DNA from: Delia radicum
Taxonomy: Eukaryota > Arthropoda > Insecta > Diptera > Anthomyiidae
NCBI GenBank assembly: GCA_021234595.1
Contig: CM037852.1
Location: 238,176,687 to 238,240,686 of the forward strand
DNA length: 64,000 bases
Reading direction: 5' to 3'
Shown: piece after piece, positions 32,059 through 42,747 of the stretch
Layout: every line of letters begins with the position of its first letter
How positions within the stretch are numbered: position 1 is the stretch's first letter
The notes under the pieces: model-generated
Told to the model about the DNA's origin: nothing
What the model saw: only the letters and a program-made list of their open reading frames with translations
The model's database searches: none
Position numbers and translations under genes: made by a program

Positions 32059-32319
32059 AACACACACAGAGAAATAAAGTGCCAACCGAATTAAAAAGTG
32101 TATTTAAATAATAACAACCTTTAAGTTCAGTTGGTACAACGATATTAATATTAGATTTCTGAAAATTTTGGGCGTAGCAACTAAAATTCAGTTGAATTAA
32201 CCGAATTTTGTTGTGAAAACTAATGTTAAGTGTGCCAACCGACTGAATTCATTATAACCCAATTTGAGTCGTATTAACCGAGTTTCAGTTGGCAAATAGC
32301 TAAATATTTTTCTGTGTGC
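32059..32319 (+). mobile_element. MITE, GTGCCAACCGAA family, copy 2
   Basis: The ends are ACACACACAGAGAAATAAAG and TTTTTCTGTGTGC, inverted with respect to each other. GTGCCAACCGAA near the left and TTCAGTTGGCAAA near the right are also roughly inverted. It is 261 bp and non-coding. It is the better preserved of the two copies. Confidence 0.7.
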
Positions 32320-33244
32320 ATATATACTGCATTCCATGTATAATTTTTAGTACTTTTGTAATGCATTTAAGTACTTAAAATGTATAGGAGATGCGATTTA
32401 GATTTCAGGATGTAGATAACAAATGTGTACACCTAATTTTTATATTGGCTCCACTTTTGCAATATTCGCGATTAAACTTTTACCAAAAATCTAGGTTTTC
32501 CTTTTAATTTTTTAGTAATTCATATATCTGTATAGACAACGAATAACTTTTTATGTGGCTTTAATGTATGGACTTTGAGCATTGAAACCCATATCAATTA
32601 ATTGTGATTGGGTGGAAGGATGTAGGATATCCTTGAATTAAAGTTAAAAACTGAACTTATTTTTCTTTTTTGTGAATATTATAAAATTCCTTAATCGAAT
32701 TTGAAAAGTTTTAGCACATGATGTTATTGTATATTCCCTGTAATTAATTTCTGCAAAAGAACCACAGCTTTCATATCAAAATTTTCTGAAAATTCATTCT
32801 GAAGTTCAAAATTTTTGATAAATTTATTTTTAATTTATTTTGTATCTATTTAATATGGGGAAAATAAAAAAAAATACTATTTGAAAACGCGTCATTTAAA
32901 AATCGTTATTTTTTTAACAAAACTCTCTTAATTCAACTGGAACTAAGGCATAGAAGTATATACAATTTTTGTAGCTTAAGCAATTTTTTTTTCTTAATCT
33001 AAAGGAAAAAGTACGCTAAATTTTTTATAAATTAAGTAACCCTGTAATTTTCACTAAAGTCAGGGATCTTCATTACGCTTTTCACATTGTATTAATGAAA
33101 TTGTGAAATTAAATGAGAAAGTTCAACTTTAAATAGATGCACTATATAATATCCACTTATCCAAACTTGCACTATATTAATGAGAAACATTTATACTATG
33201 GAAACTTGCAAAAAGTTACGTTATTACTTAAAGTTTTGTATTAT
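32320..33244. other. AT-rich DNA without recognisable features
   Basis: Nothing supported. Confidence 0.45.
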
Positions 33245-33312
33245 TAAGTTTGATATAATTTTTATTAAAGATAAAAATTATGTTTTTTTCGACCTTTAAT
33301 TGTGCAATGTAT
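33245..33312 (-). repeat. Terminal fragment of the family A repeat
   Basis: TTTGATATAATTTTTATTAA, then TTATGTTTTTTTCGACCTTT and AATTGTGCAATG, are the outer sequence of the family A repeats (compare 57350-57412). Similarity stops after that. It is an orphan end. Confidence 0.6.
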
Positions 33313-33879
33313 TTTTGTATTATTATATAAAAAGTTTATAAAAAATTAAAATTTTCTAACAACAGTGTTATGCACATATTCTTAAACTATAGCTAACTTT
33401 AGAAATCTAAGGCAATATTCGTCATTTGCATCCAAAATACTATTAGATATGATAGGCCATCACATTAAATTCTACAAACATTGTCATTGGTTTTTTACTG
33501 TTCAAAAAATTAACCACAATTGTTGCCATGAATTGTTGCTGCAAACAATATTTAATTTCCTTGGAGCTCCTATAAAACACTTACCCGCGCCGAATTAAAC
33601 CAATATAACTTGGCTATGAACTAAAAACTTCAGCAAGTTAGTCAAATCTTTATCAGATGGCGCACAACCACTGAACTTATATTTGGTATCTTGCACAGTT
33701 ACATTGTTGCAATATTTTAAGCCATTAATCTTTCACCAACTTTTATCTCTTCTCTGTCCCTATTCTAAAGAAATCAACACAATAATAGAAGCATCTTGTT
33801 TCTCTTAAAAAAAAAAAACAGACAAGAGAATCAGGTGGTGACCGAAACCAAGATAAGTGCACACTTAGCATATCATCAG
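33313..33879. other. AT-rich DNA without recognisable features
   Basis: Nothing supported. Confidence 0.45.
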
Positions 33880-34385
33880 AAAACATTGATCAAAAAAATG
33901 AATTGAAAATTTGTTTTTCTGTGTGTATATCTACCTTTGGTAAATATTCAATACACGTTTTTGTTTCTTTTCCCTTGTATATTTGTTTTTTAAAAAAAAA
34001 AAAACAAAGAAAAAAAAAAAATTTCCATTTATTTTTTGATCAATTGTGATAATCTTTAACTTCGAGCACATATATAAGTTCTCATGTAGTGAGTAGACTA
34101 GTTTGATGTTTGGCATGGGATTGTTGACTCTTTCAAAACGTGTTCTGATGATGGGAATCTAGAAAGTTCCCGAAATAGTTTCTATCAACACATTCCTGAA
34201 AGGGTCAAATAATAAATTTGAAAACAAAAACTCTATAGATTATTTGTTAGGACAATATCCTAATAAAGAATTAATAGAGTATGGCCTCGAAATTGAATAA
34301 TTTCATTTTCATTGTACAATTAAATGTCGAAAAAAACATAATTTTTATTTTTAATAAAAATTATATCAAAATTGGTATTAGTAAA
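33880..34385 (+). repeat. Hammerhead-bearing repeat, family A copy 2
   Basis: A short inverted head (CATTGATCAAAAAAATGAAT, about 33885) precedes an A-rich centre. The plus-oriented body follows: TTTTTTGATCAATTGTGATA, hammerhead block, ATAAATTTGAAAACAAAAAC, TAGATTATTTGTTAGGACAA, GAGTATGGCCTCGAAATTGA, and the outer end AACATAATTTTTATTTTTAA. The partly palindromic build resembles PLE insertions. Confidence 0.75.
34140..34191 (+). ncRNA. Hammerhead ribozyme candidate, family A copy 2 (best preserved)
   Basis: Stem I is GTGTT (34140-34144) paired with AACAC (34187-34191). The core CTGATGA is at 34145-34151. One unpaired T is at 34152. Stem II GGGAA (34153-34157) pairs with TTCCC (34167-34171) around a 9-nt loop. 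GAAA is at 34172-34175, its last A opening stem III ATAG/CTAT (34175-34178 with 34182-34185) around a TTT loop. The cleavage base is C34186, after an AU pair end (triplet AUC). Every invariant core position is present and all three stems pair. The extra T is shared with family B, so it is likely a lineage trait rather than damage. Confidence 0.72.
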
Positions 34386-34602
34386 AAATATTTTAAACTC
34401 ATTTCAATTAGATTAGATATTAATTCTTATTAGGTTTAATTACTTTATGAAGTTGAATAATTTAGTTTCAGTTGTTTAAATCTGAATATTTTTTTATTCT
34501 AAAACATTATCGTAAAATTGATAATGTAATTTTTAAATATGAATTTCGTTTAATAAAAATTATAATTATTTTTGAACTGAAAAAAATGCAAGAATAAATT
34601 AA

Positions 34603-34633
<31 letters not shown>

Positions 34634-35149
34634 TAAAATACTGATTTCAACACAATGGCTAATTTCTGAAACGAAAAACATCCAAAAAAAAATTTACCAT
34701 AACCTCTACGCTTCAATAGAAAGAAAAAAAAAATAATTTCCGTTTGAATTTGTTCACATAAGTATAAATAACTATGCTAACTAAATGAGAATTTCATGCC
34801 GGTTTAAGTTCAATGTTATAAATTCAAGATGTTAAAAAACATTTTGTATGGCAACAACACTTCTATAAAAAAACATTTGGTATGGCAACAACAATTTTTT
34901 CTTTGGTTTTGGGAAATGTCTACGATATTGATCACTTTTTAATTAAATGAGTTATTATTTAATTGAAAAATAATTCAATTAAAGAGCTACTAATTTCTAA
35001 TTGAATTAGCAATTTCCGTTGTTGACGGAATTTCAACAATTAAAGTTATTGATTCGGTGGTTTCGTAATTGAAACGCGTTTTTATTTTTTTGTATGGTTA
35101 TAAATTAAAAATTTTTTAAAAAAAAAGGGATAATAATTGTAATGATATA
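34386..35149. other. AT-rich DNA with homopolymers
   Basis: It has an A-run of about 20 at 34612-34632 and two copies of AACATTT(T)GTATGGCAACAACA near 34838 and 34869. AATTGA-type words around 34940-35050 recall the foldback at 885-1103. No gene. Confidence 0.5.
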
Positions 35150-35555
35150 AAGGGTCCGCCATCTAACGTTTTTTTTTTTCACTAGTGCTTATTTCGTGAA
35201 TGGTAACACTTAGCTCATGTCTGATTTGACAGATAATTAGTTTTATCCTTCCGCTGAACGAATATGGTCCGTATGTTCGTTATCTTGTGAAAAAAGTGAA
35301 AGAAACTGGCATCCTCATCGATAAACCAAAGCGAGAAAAAGCCAAAAACATTGCGTACACACCCGAGAATATTGCTGCTGTGGCAGAAAAGTGTGCGTGA
35401 ATCGCCATCAACATCAATTCACCGTCGTTCTCAACATTGCACATTTCGGAGACATCATTGAGACGAATTTTGCATAAAGACCTTGGTATGACGCCATACA
35501 AAGTCCAATTGGTTCAGGAGTTCAAAAAAAAAAAAAATTATTTGGGCGGACCCTT
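35150..35555 (+). mobile_element. Internally deleted Tc1/mariner element (MITE-like) with both TIRs
   Basis: Left TIR AAGGGTCCGCCATCTAACG and right TIR (inverted) CAAGGGTCCGCCCAAATAA bracket about 406 bp. The left is preceded by TA; the right TA has been lost or mutated. The interior keeps only the N-terminal transposase part: NEYGPYVRYLVKKVKETGIL, then AVAESVRESPSTSIHRRSQH and SETSLRRILHKDLG with small frameshifts. The DDE domain is gone. Confidence 0.8.
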
Positions 35556-35939
35556 GATTTAACATAACATTAGCCATCGTTGAACTTGTAAATAACAAGT
35601 TAGAACGGTTTGCCCTCAACTTCGATTCCAGATGTTTAAACTCGAAATACAGTCACATCAATGTTCTTTTTTCAATCATAATTTTACCTATTATCCCTTA
35701 AATTTTATCTAAAACATACTAAATCCAAAAAAAAAAGTTGTTTCAAATCGACTTTTTTGTGAATTTTCAATTTTATATTTAAGCAGAAAAGGAATTTGTA
35801 TCATAAACTCTTTAAGAACAATTGTTAAATGAATGCACCATGAACATGTTATATAAATAATGAATTCAGTTGAAAAAAAAAAATAAATAAATAAATAAAA
35901 TAAAAAAATTATAACATATTAAAACTATTGAACTGTTTT
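35556..35939. other. AT-rich DNA with short (AAAT)n tract
   Basis: A run of AAAT units at about 35880-35905 may be the 3' tail of the minus-strand non-LTR relic that follows. Otherwise nothing. Confidence 0.4.
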
Positions 35940-37180
35940 ACATAACTTCCTTTTTAAACGTGGTAGCGTTGTCCTATAATTAGAATATGGTCTGGAAGTT
36001 TGTTCCAAAAAACGAATTGTGGAAATAAGTAACTGTCTTTTTTAAAAGAGGTAGTTAAACTTTTTTGTAGTTATTTTCTTACCCCTAGGCTATCTGGCAA
36101 ATTTAAGTCTGCAGTAAAAGATAGTTTGATTGTTTTGTCTACAATAATTTTGTGTAGTAACACTAGCCTCATGTATTTTAGTAAGCTTTCAAAACTCATG
36201 TTTGATACGAAAAATCTGAAATTCTATTGTGACTTCTCTTGTTGAATATGTATCTGGTGATATTATTATATGCGACGTTAAGTTTACGGTAGTTATCACT
36301 ATCATAGTTGGCAAAAATTTCGCAACCAGATAGGAATCATATAGGATTTAGCTAAGAGTAAACGTATATGTTGATTCTTGTGCGGCCCATAGGTTTCGTA
36401 ACATTCCATAGACTTTACAAATAACCGAATTTATGTGATTACAACCAGGTGAGTTGACTATTAAGCGAATTTCAAAATTAGGCGATGTGTTCACTTACTG
36501 GACTACAGTGTTGATAGTTTTTACAGCGACAATCATTTTCAAATATGTTGTCCTATTATCAACGGCCCAGTTTTGGTACTCGATATAGATCATGAGTAAC
36601 ATTGAGAGCACATGTACGAAGGTTGGAGATTTTCATCAGCATACATATGTAAACATGACTGCATTTTTTAAACGCCAGGCAGGTGATTGATGTATAATAA
36701 GAATAAAAGAGGTCCCAGTATTGAACTTGCAGGAACTCCTTAATTACATTAATTATATTAGAAGTTTGCACGAGTTTGAGCTCTATTGATATACGATGCC
36801 TAAAAAAGTTTGCAGAAGGATTTAGAAAAGTGCTACAGCTTTCAAGTTTCGTTACAAGAATTGAACGATTAACTGTATTGAAGGTTTTGCTGCGGGTCTA
36901 AAAGTATCAGAAATGAAACCATATTTAGATCAAGATCCATCCGAATAGATCCATGCTTATATCAGTCAATGCAGTAAAACTGGTTTTCCATTTCCTGAAG
37001 CCCGATTGTTTATGAGATAATAAGTTTGCTTAGCATCATTTTTCATTTGCACAAATATTAGACTTTCCATAACTTTTGATAGAAACGGAAAAATGGCTAT
37101 GCGCAGAAATTTACCTATCCCACCAGCCCCCGCCCCCCCACCACCGCTTGGAGCCGCGCGTGATAAAGTAGTGTAGCTAC
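35940..37180 (-). pseudogene. Jockey-clade non-LTR reverse transcriptase relic
   Basis: On the minus strand, from high to low coordinates: FPFLSKVMESLIFVQMKND (about 37090-37034), RKWK and LTDISMDL (about 36990-36950), then an LDxSKxFNTVNRSILVTKLE block (about 36900-36840) where the LDFSKAFDTV motif would be. GVPASSILGPLLFLLYINHL (about 36740-36680) follows, then MYADE in place of YADD (about 36640), and FFWNKLPDHI (about 36010), the usual C-terminal WNxLP. Frame changes occur between nearly all blocks, and the active site has lost an aspartate. It is an old, dead copy. Confidence 0.7.
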
Positions 37181-37456
37181 TGAAGAGCAGCCGGTTCATG
37201 AATATATAAACAATAATTAGACACATTCTAAATAAATATACAACACTTTTTTTTTCTTCTTTCGTTTTTATATTTTATAAAACAACAACCTTGAACTAGA
37301 CTTGGTTATGTTAAGTTGAAAAGCTTTTATAAAATAAAACCTTATGAAACTTAAACAAAACAACTATACAAAGTTTGAACAGGAAGGTGCCCTATGTGTT
37401 ACCTCAGATTTCAATAACATATGAATTATTAGTATTTTATATAAGACTGAAATTAA

Positions 37457-37926
37457 CCATTAAATGCATAATGTACCATATATGGTACATGCATTTAATC
37501 CTACGACAATCCCGCTAATTAAACCGTTACTTTTAAATTGTACAAAACAATATTACTCTTCATAAAAATACCGCTTTAGCTCACTTACAATTGGTGTTAA
37601 TTGTCAGTATGCGAGAATGTTCAAGTATGGGAGTATGCACTTTTTGCACAAAATTTCAAAAGTGAATTACAAAAGTGAAAAAAAGTTTATAAAATATATT
37701 ATTCAAGTATAGGTAAGTAAATTGACTTAGTTTTAGCTAATTATAATGAAATTGGAACAAATTTGATAAATTGTATTAGTTATATGTATAGAATGCATAG
37801 TGTTCCATATATGGTACATACCAAAATCGTTGTTTTTCTTCTTTTCCGGGAAAAATGGTTCATTTCTTAGGAAAATTAAGGATAGCTTGGTCTCCATACC
37901 GGGTGCTGACCTCATGAATTTAAGGG
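37457..37926. mobile_element. piggyBac-like MITE candidate flanked by TTAA
   Basis: TTAA at 37453-37456 and 37927-37930 flank the ends CCATTAAATGCATAATG and, inverted, CCCTTAAATTCATGAGG, which agree at about 13 of 17 positions. TTAA target duplications and CCC(T)TTAAAT-like ends suit the piggyBac superfamily. The left end includes an inverted repeat around GTACCATATATGGTAC (about 37459-37499), and CCATATATGGTACAT recurs at about 37806. No transposase frame. Confidence 0.5.
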
Positions 37927-37930
37927 TTAA

Positions 37931-40154
37931 AATTGTAAATTAATATTGATATATTGGCATTGTGCTCACCCCTAAGTGTAGATTTTAGAATTATTTAGAG
38001 CAAAGAAATAAAGAAAATAAATAAAGAATATAAGAAAAGTTAGAAGTCGAAACTTTTCGAAAAAAAAATTGTCTGTTTTAGAATTCATTAAAACAATAGA
38101 AAACACTCAGTTAAAAATATTTGTTAAGAAATTTTTAGAAGCGTCCCTTCTAAACAGATATCCAAACAAGTTCGTGTTAAAATTTTATCATAAAATGATT
38201 AAAAATTGTCATTTTTTATAATTGCTTTTATCGAACTGGAATGATTCTTTCCAGTCAATTTGTCTGATTTAAAACTAGATGAGAATGTTGTATTACGCCT
38301 GCAAATGATGATATCGTGGTTGTAACTTGAAAACGAAAAAAGGAAATATTTTTAAAAAAAACTCTAAGTAAAATAAGATTCTTTAGAAGCATTCCTTTGT
38401 AACTACAGTTTTAATTTTCATGTTTGGTTAATACTAGCGAAGCTTAGTTCGAAAATAATACTGCGTTTCCACCTGCATTTTTAAAGTAAAACATGTGTTT
38501 TGGTGAAAAAATATGTATGGCAAAACATGTACAAACATGTTTTGTTTCAAAAACACCTCCAAACATGTTCACTGGAAACGTTGTACCTTGAAACCATTTT
38601 GTATTGTTTCTCTTGTAAAAAAATTCCATCATATTAATTTTTAATTTTATTATTAACGTTTTAATTAGACAATGAAAATGTACTCGTAATTTAAAGCCAC
38701 GATATTAATGCATGGGTTTAAGGTGCAAACTTCTTGTTTCAGGGTACAGACCAAATTGTACCTTTAAAACTATTATAAATGTTTAATATTTAGCAATTTT
38801 TCAGCTATTACAAAAAATATAAATATAAAAAATTTTATTTATAGTAATTAATGTGCTAAAGTCCCAAAACTTATTTAACAAATTGTGAAAACAATCTGTT
38901 GTAGGCTTGTCCCTATCCGGATTTCATTCCTGCCAAGGAAATCTTCAGGGACTTTGTTATTAGAATTTCTAGAGATATTTGTTATGTTAAATCACAAACT
39001 CAATGAGAATTTCTTGTCCTCGTCTAGGAGCGTGATTCAAAATTTAAAATATCAAGAAAAAACAAAACCACAACAAAATATTATCACAATTGGCTTTGTC
39101 ATCTTCCAAATACTACTCTGTTTTTTTTTTGACAGACCTAGAATGTAGTGACGTTTAGTCAAGTAAATCAACAATAGAAAATCATATGTTTTCTATTAGT
39201 GTCAGTTACATTTAAATTTGCACAAGCACATGCACATTTGTTATTTTTAAAGACATTTAAATGAATAATTTTAAATGTTATCCCAAAAAAAAAATAAAGC
39301 GCATTTTAATTTAAAGAAAGGCGTTTTTGCATTTAACGAAAAAGATACATATTTTTTAATTTTAATCATTTCAAGCTACAACACTTTCCCCTACACTTAG
39401 AATACTATGTAGGTAAAGACCACTGCAAAATGTAGTTAAAAACCATGAATTTCAGTTAAAAGGACGACTTACATTTCAGTAAATTTAACTAACATTCATT
39501 TGTTTTTAATGTTCAAAAACTGACTAGCAATTGTAGTAAAAATTCACCAGATGTTAGTAAAAAATAAATAAACATTTACTTTTTTTTATTTTTTAAATAA
39601 CAAAAAAATAACCGTAAAAAATTAATGTAAAGTCATAAAACAGTCATTTGATGTGGTTTGTTTTTTAAATGAAGCTACTAGGTTAGTAAAAATTTAATTT
39701 GTTCTACAAATGACTCACATTTACGTTCAAAATAAAGAAACTGTATTACAACTGAAACAACTACATATTTTTATTCCAGGCGTCTGAGATTCCTACATGA
39801 CGGAAAATGTTGTAATTATTACACCACACTCAATCCTCGATTTAGATACCTCAAATTACACAATTTCAATATAGCGAAGAAAAATTATTCAAGTTTTTGT
39901 TAATAAAATTATAAATTTTTATTTATTAAATTACGCAATCCGACTTAGCGGGTTCGGGCAATTATTTGCCAATGACCTATTGAAAGCTTACTTACGTAGT
40001 TTTTTTTTGGGAATGCCATTTTTATTAAAAATGTGAATTTGAAGATACACACGGGTAGCTCTTTTATATACCCATAATCAACATGTTTCATGGAAGACTT
40101 CAAACATCCGAATATAAGGAAAATTACATTTACTAAATCCTAATGCACGTTTAT
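37931..40154. other. AT-rich DNA; one short imperfect foldback
   Basis: No gene is supported. At about 38463-38582 GCGTTTCCA and TGGAAACGT frame repeated AAACATGT words and make a small foldback. The ORF at 38885-39148 has no recognisable motif. Confidence 0.45.
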
Positions 40155-40469
40155 TAATATTTTAAATAAACTATAAGGGCATTTTAATTTTATTACCTTC
40201 ATTGATGGTTGAAAAATAAAATATTTGAAGTTAAGTTATTGGTCATCTAATGGTTTATTCCATAGGAACTACACCAAAATGTGTATTTTCTTATTTTTTT
40301 ACTTAAATAACATTTTTTATAATTATTTCTCCTTTGTTTATTGTTATTAGAAAAAATACTGAATTAAGTTATTTTTCTCTCAATCAATTTCAGAACTAAT
40401 TATCAAATATATTTCTAGTTAGAAAGCAATTTGATAACGAGAAATAGACTTCATTTTACTGAAGTAAAA
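40155..40469 (+). repeat. Dispersed repeat, second copy at 57755-58071
   Basis: It shares a long ordered match with 57755-58071: TTTTAAATAAAC, ATAAGGGCATTTTAA, TTACCTTCATTGATGGTTGA, AGTTAAGTTATTGGTCATCT, GGAACTACACCAAAATGTGT, AAAAAATACTGAATT, AGTTAGAAAGC and AATAGACTTCATTTTACT. The match is cut off by the N gap. No frame. Confidence 0.8.
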
Positions 40470-40569
40470 NNNNNNNNNNNNNNNNNNNNNNNNNNNNNNN
40501 NNNNNNNNNNNNNNNNNNNNNNNNNNNNNNNNNNNNNNNNNNNNNNNNNNNNNNNNNNNNNNNNNNNNN
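40470..40569. other. Assembly gap (100 N)
   Basis: Exactly 100 N, a typical placeholder for a gap of unknown size. It hides the left flank of the errantivirus-like element. Confidence 0.97.
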
Positions 40570-40572
40570 GGG

Positions 40573-41000
40573 TGTTATATCAACTCACTCTAAGAACGAG
40601 CAAAAACTCCCTTTTGAATAATTATATTAAGTATTCTGACAAACTGTCCTAGGTATGTATTTTTAAGTCTTATCGCATAAGGAAAAAACCCACGATTAAT
40701 AATAATAACCAGATATATTTTTAAGTGTTATCACATAAGAGAAAAACCCATGATTAGTATTGTAATCTTTTAGTACCTTTCTTATGAAACATAATAAAGA
40801 TCTAATTATGTGTTAGGGAAAAACAACAGCACCGATAAACAATTATCTACCTGTGTTTGTTTATCAGGATAACACATTTATTATGTAGAGCATAAATAGT
40901 ATAAATAGAGAAACAATTCATTTTAATAAACAGTTCTGATAATACTACGGAGAAAAGAAACAAACGTTTTTTTTTTTTATTTTATATCAGGATTCAAAAT
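40573..41000 (+). repeat. 5' LTR, errantivirus-like element
   Basis: It starts near TGTTATATCAACTCACTC. TATAAATA (about 40900) and AATAAA (about 40925) suit a promoter and poly-A signal. The last bases are GGATTCAAAAT before the primer site. GGG precedes TGTTAT in both LTR contexts, so the true LTR start could be a few bases earlier. Confidence 0.85.
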
Positions 41001-41018
41001 TGGCGCAGTCGGTAGGAT
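41001..41018 (+). other. Primer-binding site (tRNA-Ser type)
   Basis: TGGCGCAGTCGGTAGGAT directly after the 5' LTR. I recognise this as the primer site of 17.6/297-type elements in Drosophila. Confidence 0.8.
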
Positions 41019-41220
41019 AACAAAAATAATTTTGTTATCCCTGCAAATAAGAACCTACGGTATACTTACATCCTTAAACGAATATTAAGGATATCAATTG
41101 CTAACGGTGAATAAAAATCTATTAGTGAAAATAATAGTAGCAAAATACTTGTTAATCTTAATTAACAAAGGTATAAAATTCGTAAAAAAGATTTATTGAA
41201 AATAAAATCTATAACGAATT

Positions 41221-41963
41221 ATGGCAGTCAACGCAGGAAATCCTAACTTAGCAGCAGCAGCAGCAGCTGGAGGACAATTACGAGCGCTTGACATCAATCC
41301 ACTAAACTATTTGGAAAAACTACAAGGATTTGATGGTAGAAAAGAAGATTTGTCAACCTTTTGTACCAACGTCGATGATATTTTACCCACACTATTGGCC
41401 TATAACGCACAAGCTCAAAGAATGTGCATAAACATCATCAAGTCAAAACTAACTGGAAAAGCTAGAAGAGGCAATGGAAATAAATACACATTTAAACAGC
41501 TGGACAGAAATAAAAGCAATGCTAGAAAACTAATTTCGGAGGATTTCAAACTTCCGATCAATTGTACGAAGAACTGAGAGCAGCACAATATCGAGGTAAT
41601 GCCCTCGAATATTACAACTTCATATTACATAAGTTAGCAATACTGAATCAAAAGTCCAGACAAGAAGGAAACCTTCAAGATGTTCCAAGAAATATCCAAA
41701 CAGCTTTAAAAATCTTTATGACAAGATTGCCAGTACACATGAGGACGGTATTATGTGCTTTAAAACCGAAAACAATGGAAGAAGCCATCCATGAATTATC
41801 CCAATCAGGATTTCTAACAGAGGAAAAAAGAAAACCTATAACAATGAACAATCACCAAAATAATCAACAACAAAAAGGACAACCCAAGAGCAACTCAAAC
41901 CAACAGCTCAACAGAAATTGGGCACCAAAGATATATAACCCTCAGCATAAACCAACAACATAG
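41221..41963 (+). pseudogene. gag of errantivirus-like element, frameshifted
   Basis: The first frame (41221-41577) begins MAVNAGNPNLAAAAAAGGQL, with LNYLEKLQGFDGRKEDLSTF, the usual start of a gypsy-type capsid region. The continuation (41562-41963) in another frame has LYEELRAAQYRGNALEYYNF, LKIFMTRLPVHMRTVLCALK and a Gln/Asn-rich tail. The switch occurs in the overlap, after KARRG and before LYEEL. A further Asn-rich stretch follows in a third frame to about 42050. I see no CCHC zinc knuckle, which agrees with this clade. Confidence 0.8.
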
Positions 41964-41978
41964 AGGTAATAACCCTAA

Positions 41979-42743
41979 TTGGCAACAAAGGTTTCACCAC
42001 AACAACAACAACATTATGTTCAACAACCACTACCAGAACCAATGGACACAACCACAGCCCAAACTAGAAGACAAAATCATCATCAAACCCCAAGAATGGA
42101 ATGTAATTGTAAGTGTACAAATTATAAAAATAATGTTGACCAATACAAAAACGTAGAAACCTATGAATCAGGATGTACCAGCCTCTCTGGGGGACAACCC
42201 AAACGACGTGGACTTCCCTATATCTTACTTAGAGGACAGACAAGAACTCTTAGAGTACTAATTGACACAGGATCTAGTTAAAATTTTCTCAATTTAGACC
42301 AATGTCCGCCTAAGTTCATTAAAAAATTAATAACCCCCTTCACATTAAAACCGCTTCAGGAAATTTTCATATTACCCATGAAGGCACAATTCCCAAAAAT
42401 ACTATTCAAATCCCTTTAAATTCGGACACTACTTTTGGACTCTATAAATTCCATGAATTTTTTAAACGGTCTTTTAGGACATCCAACGTTAGAACAAAAT
42501 AACTCCATAATTAATTACGAGACAAAACAGATTAAAATCAACGGAAAAACTTTCCCATTGTATTATGAAGGAGATTCAGAGGAAATACTTCCAAAAATTT
42601 TAAATCAACTACCAGAACTATTCAATATCGAATATTTAGGTACTAATGACCTATTACGCTTAGACCATCTTAATTCAGAGGAATCAAAGGCGATAAGAAT
42701 TTTGGTTCAGAATCACGGAGACGTTTTTTTATCACAAAGGTGA
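41979..42743 (+). pseudogene. Protease region of errantivirus-like pol
   Basis: The frame at 41979-42281 ends LRVLIDTGSS, the aspartic protease active site, and is then closed by a stop directly after it. A second frame (42435-42743) carries FLNGLLGHPTLEQNNSIINY, the linker between protease and RT, with a stop just before the RT frame. The protease is split and cannot fold as one chain. Confidence 0.75.
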
Positions 42744-42747
42744 CGAT

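Noticed and set aside
40470..40569. ORF spanning the first N gap
   Set aside because: The frame passes through unknown bases and joins unrelated sequences.
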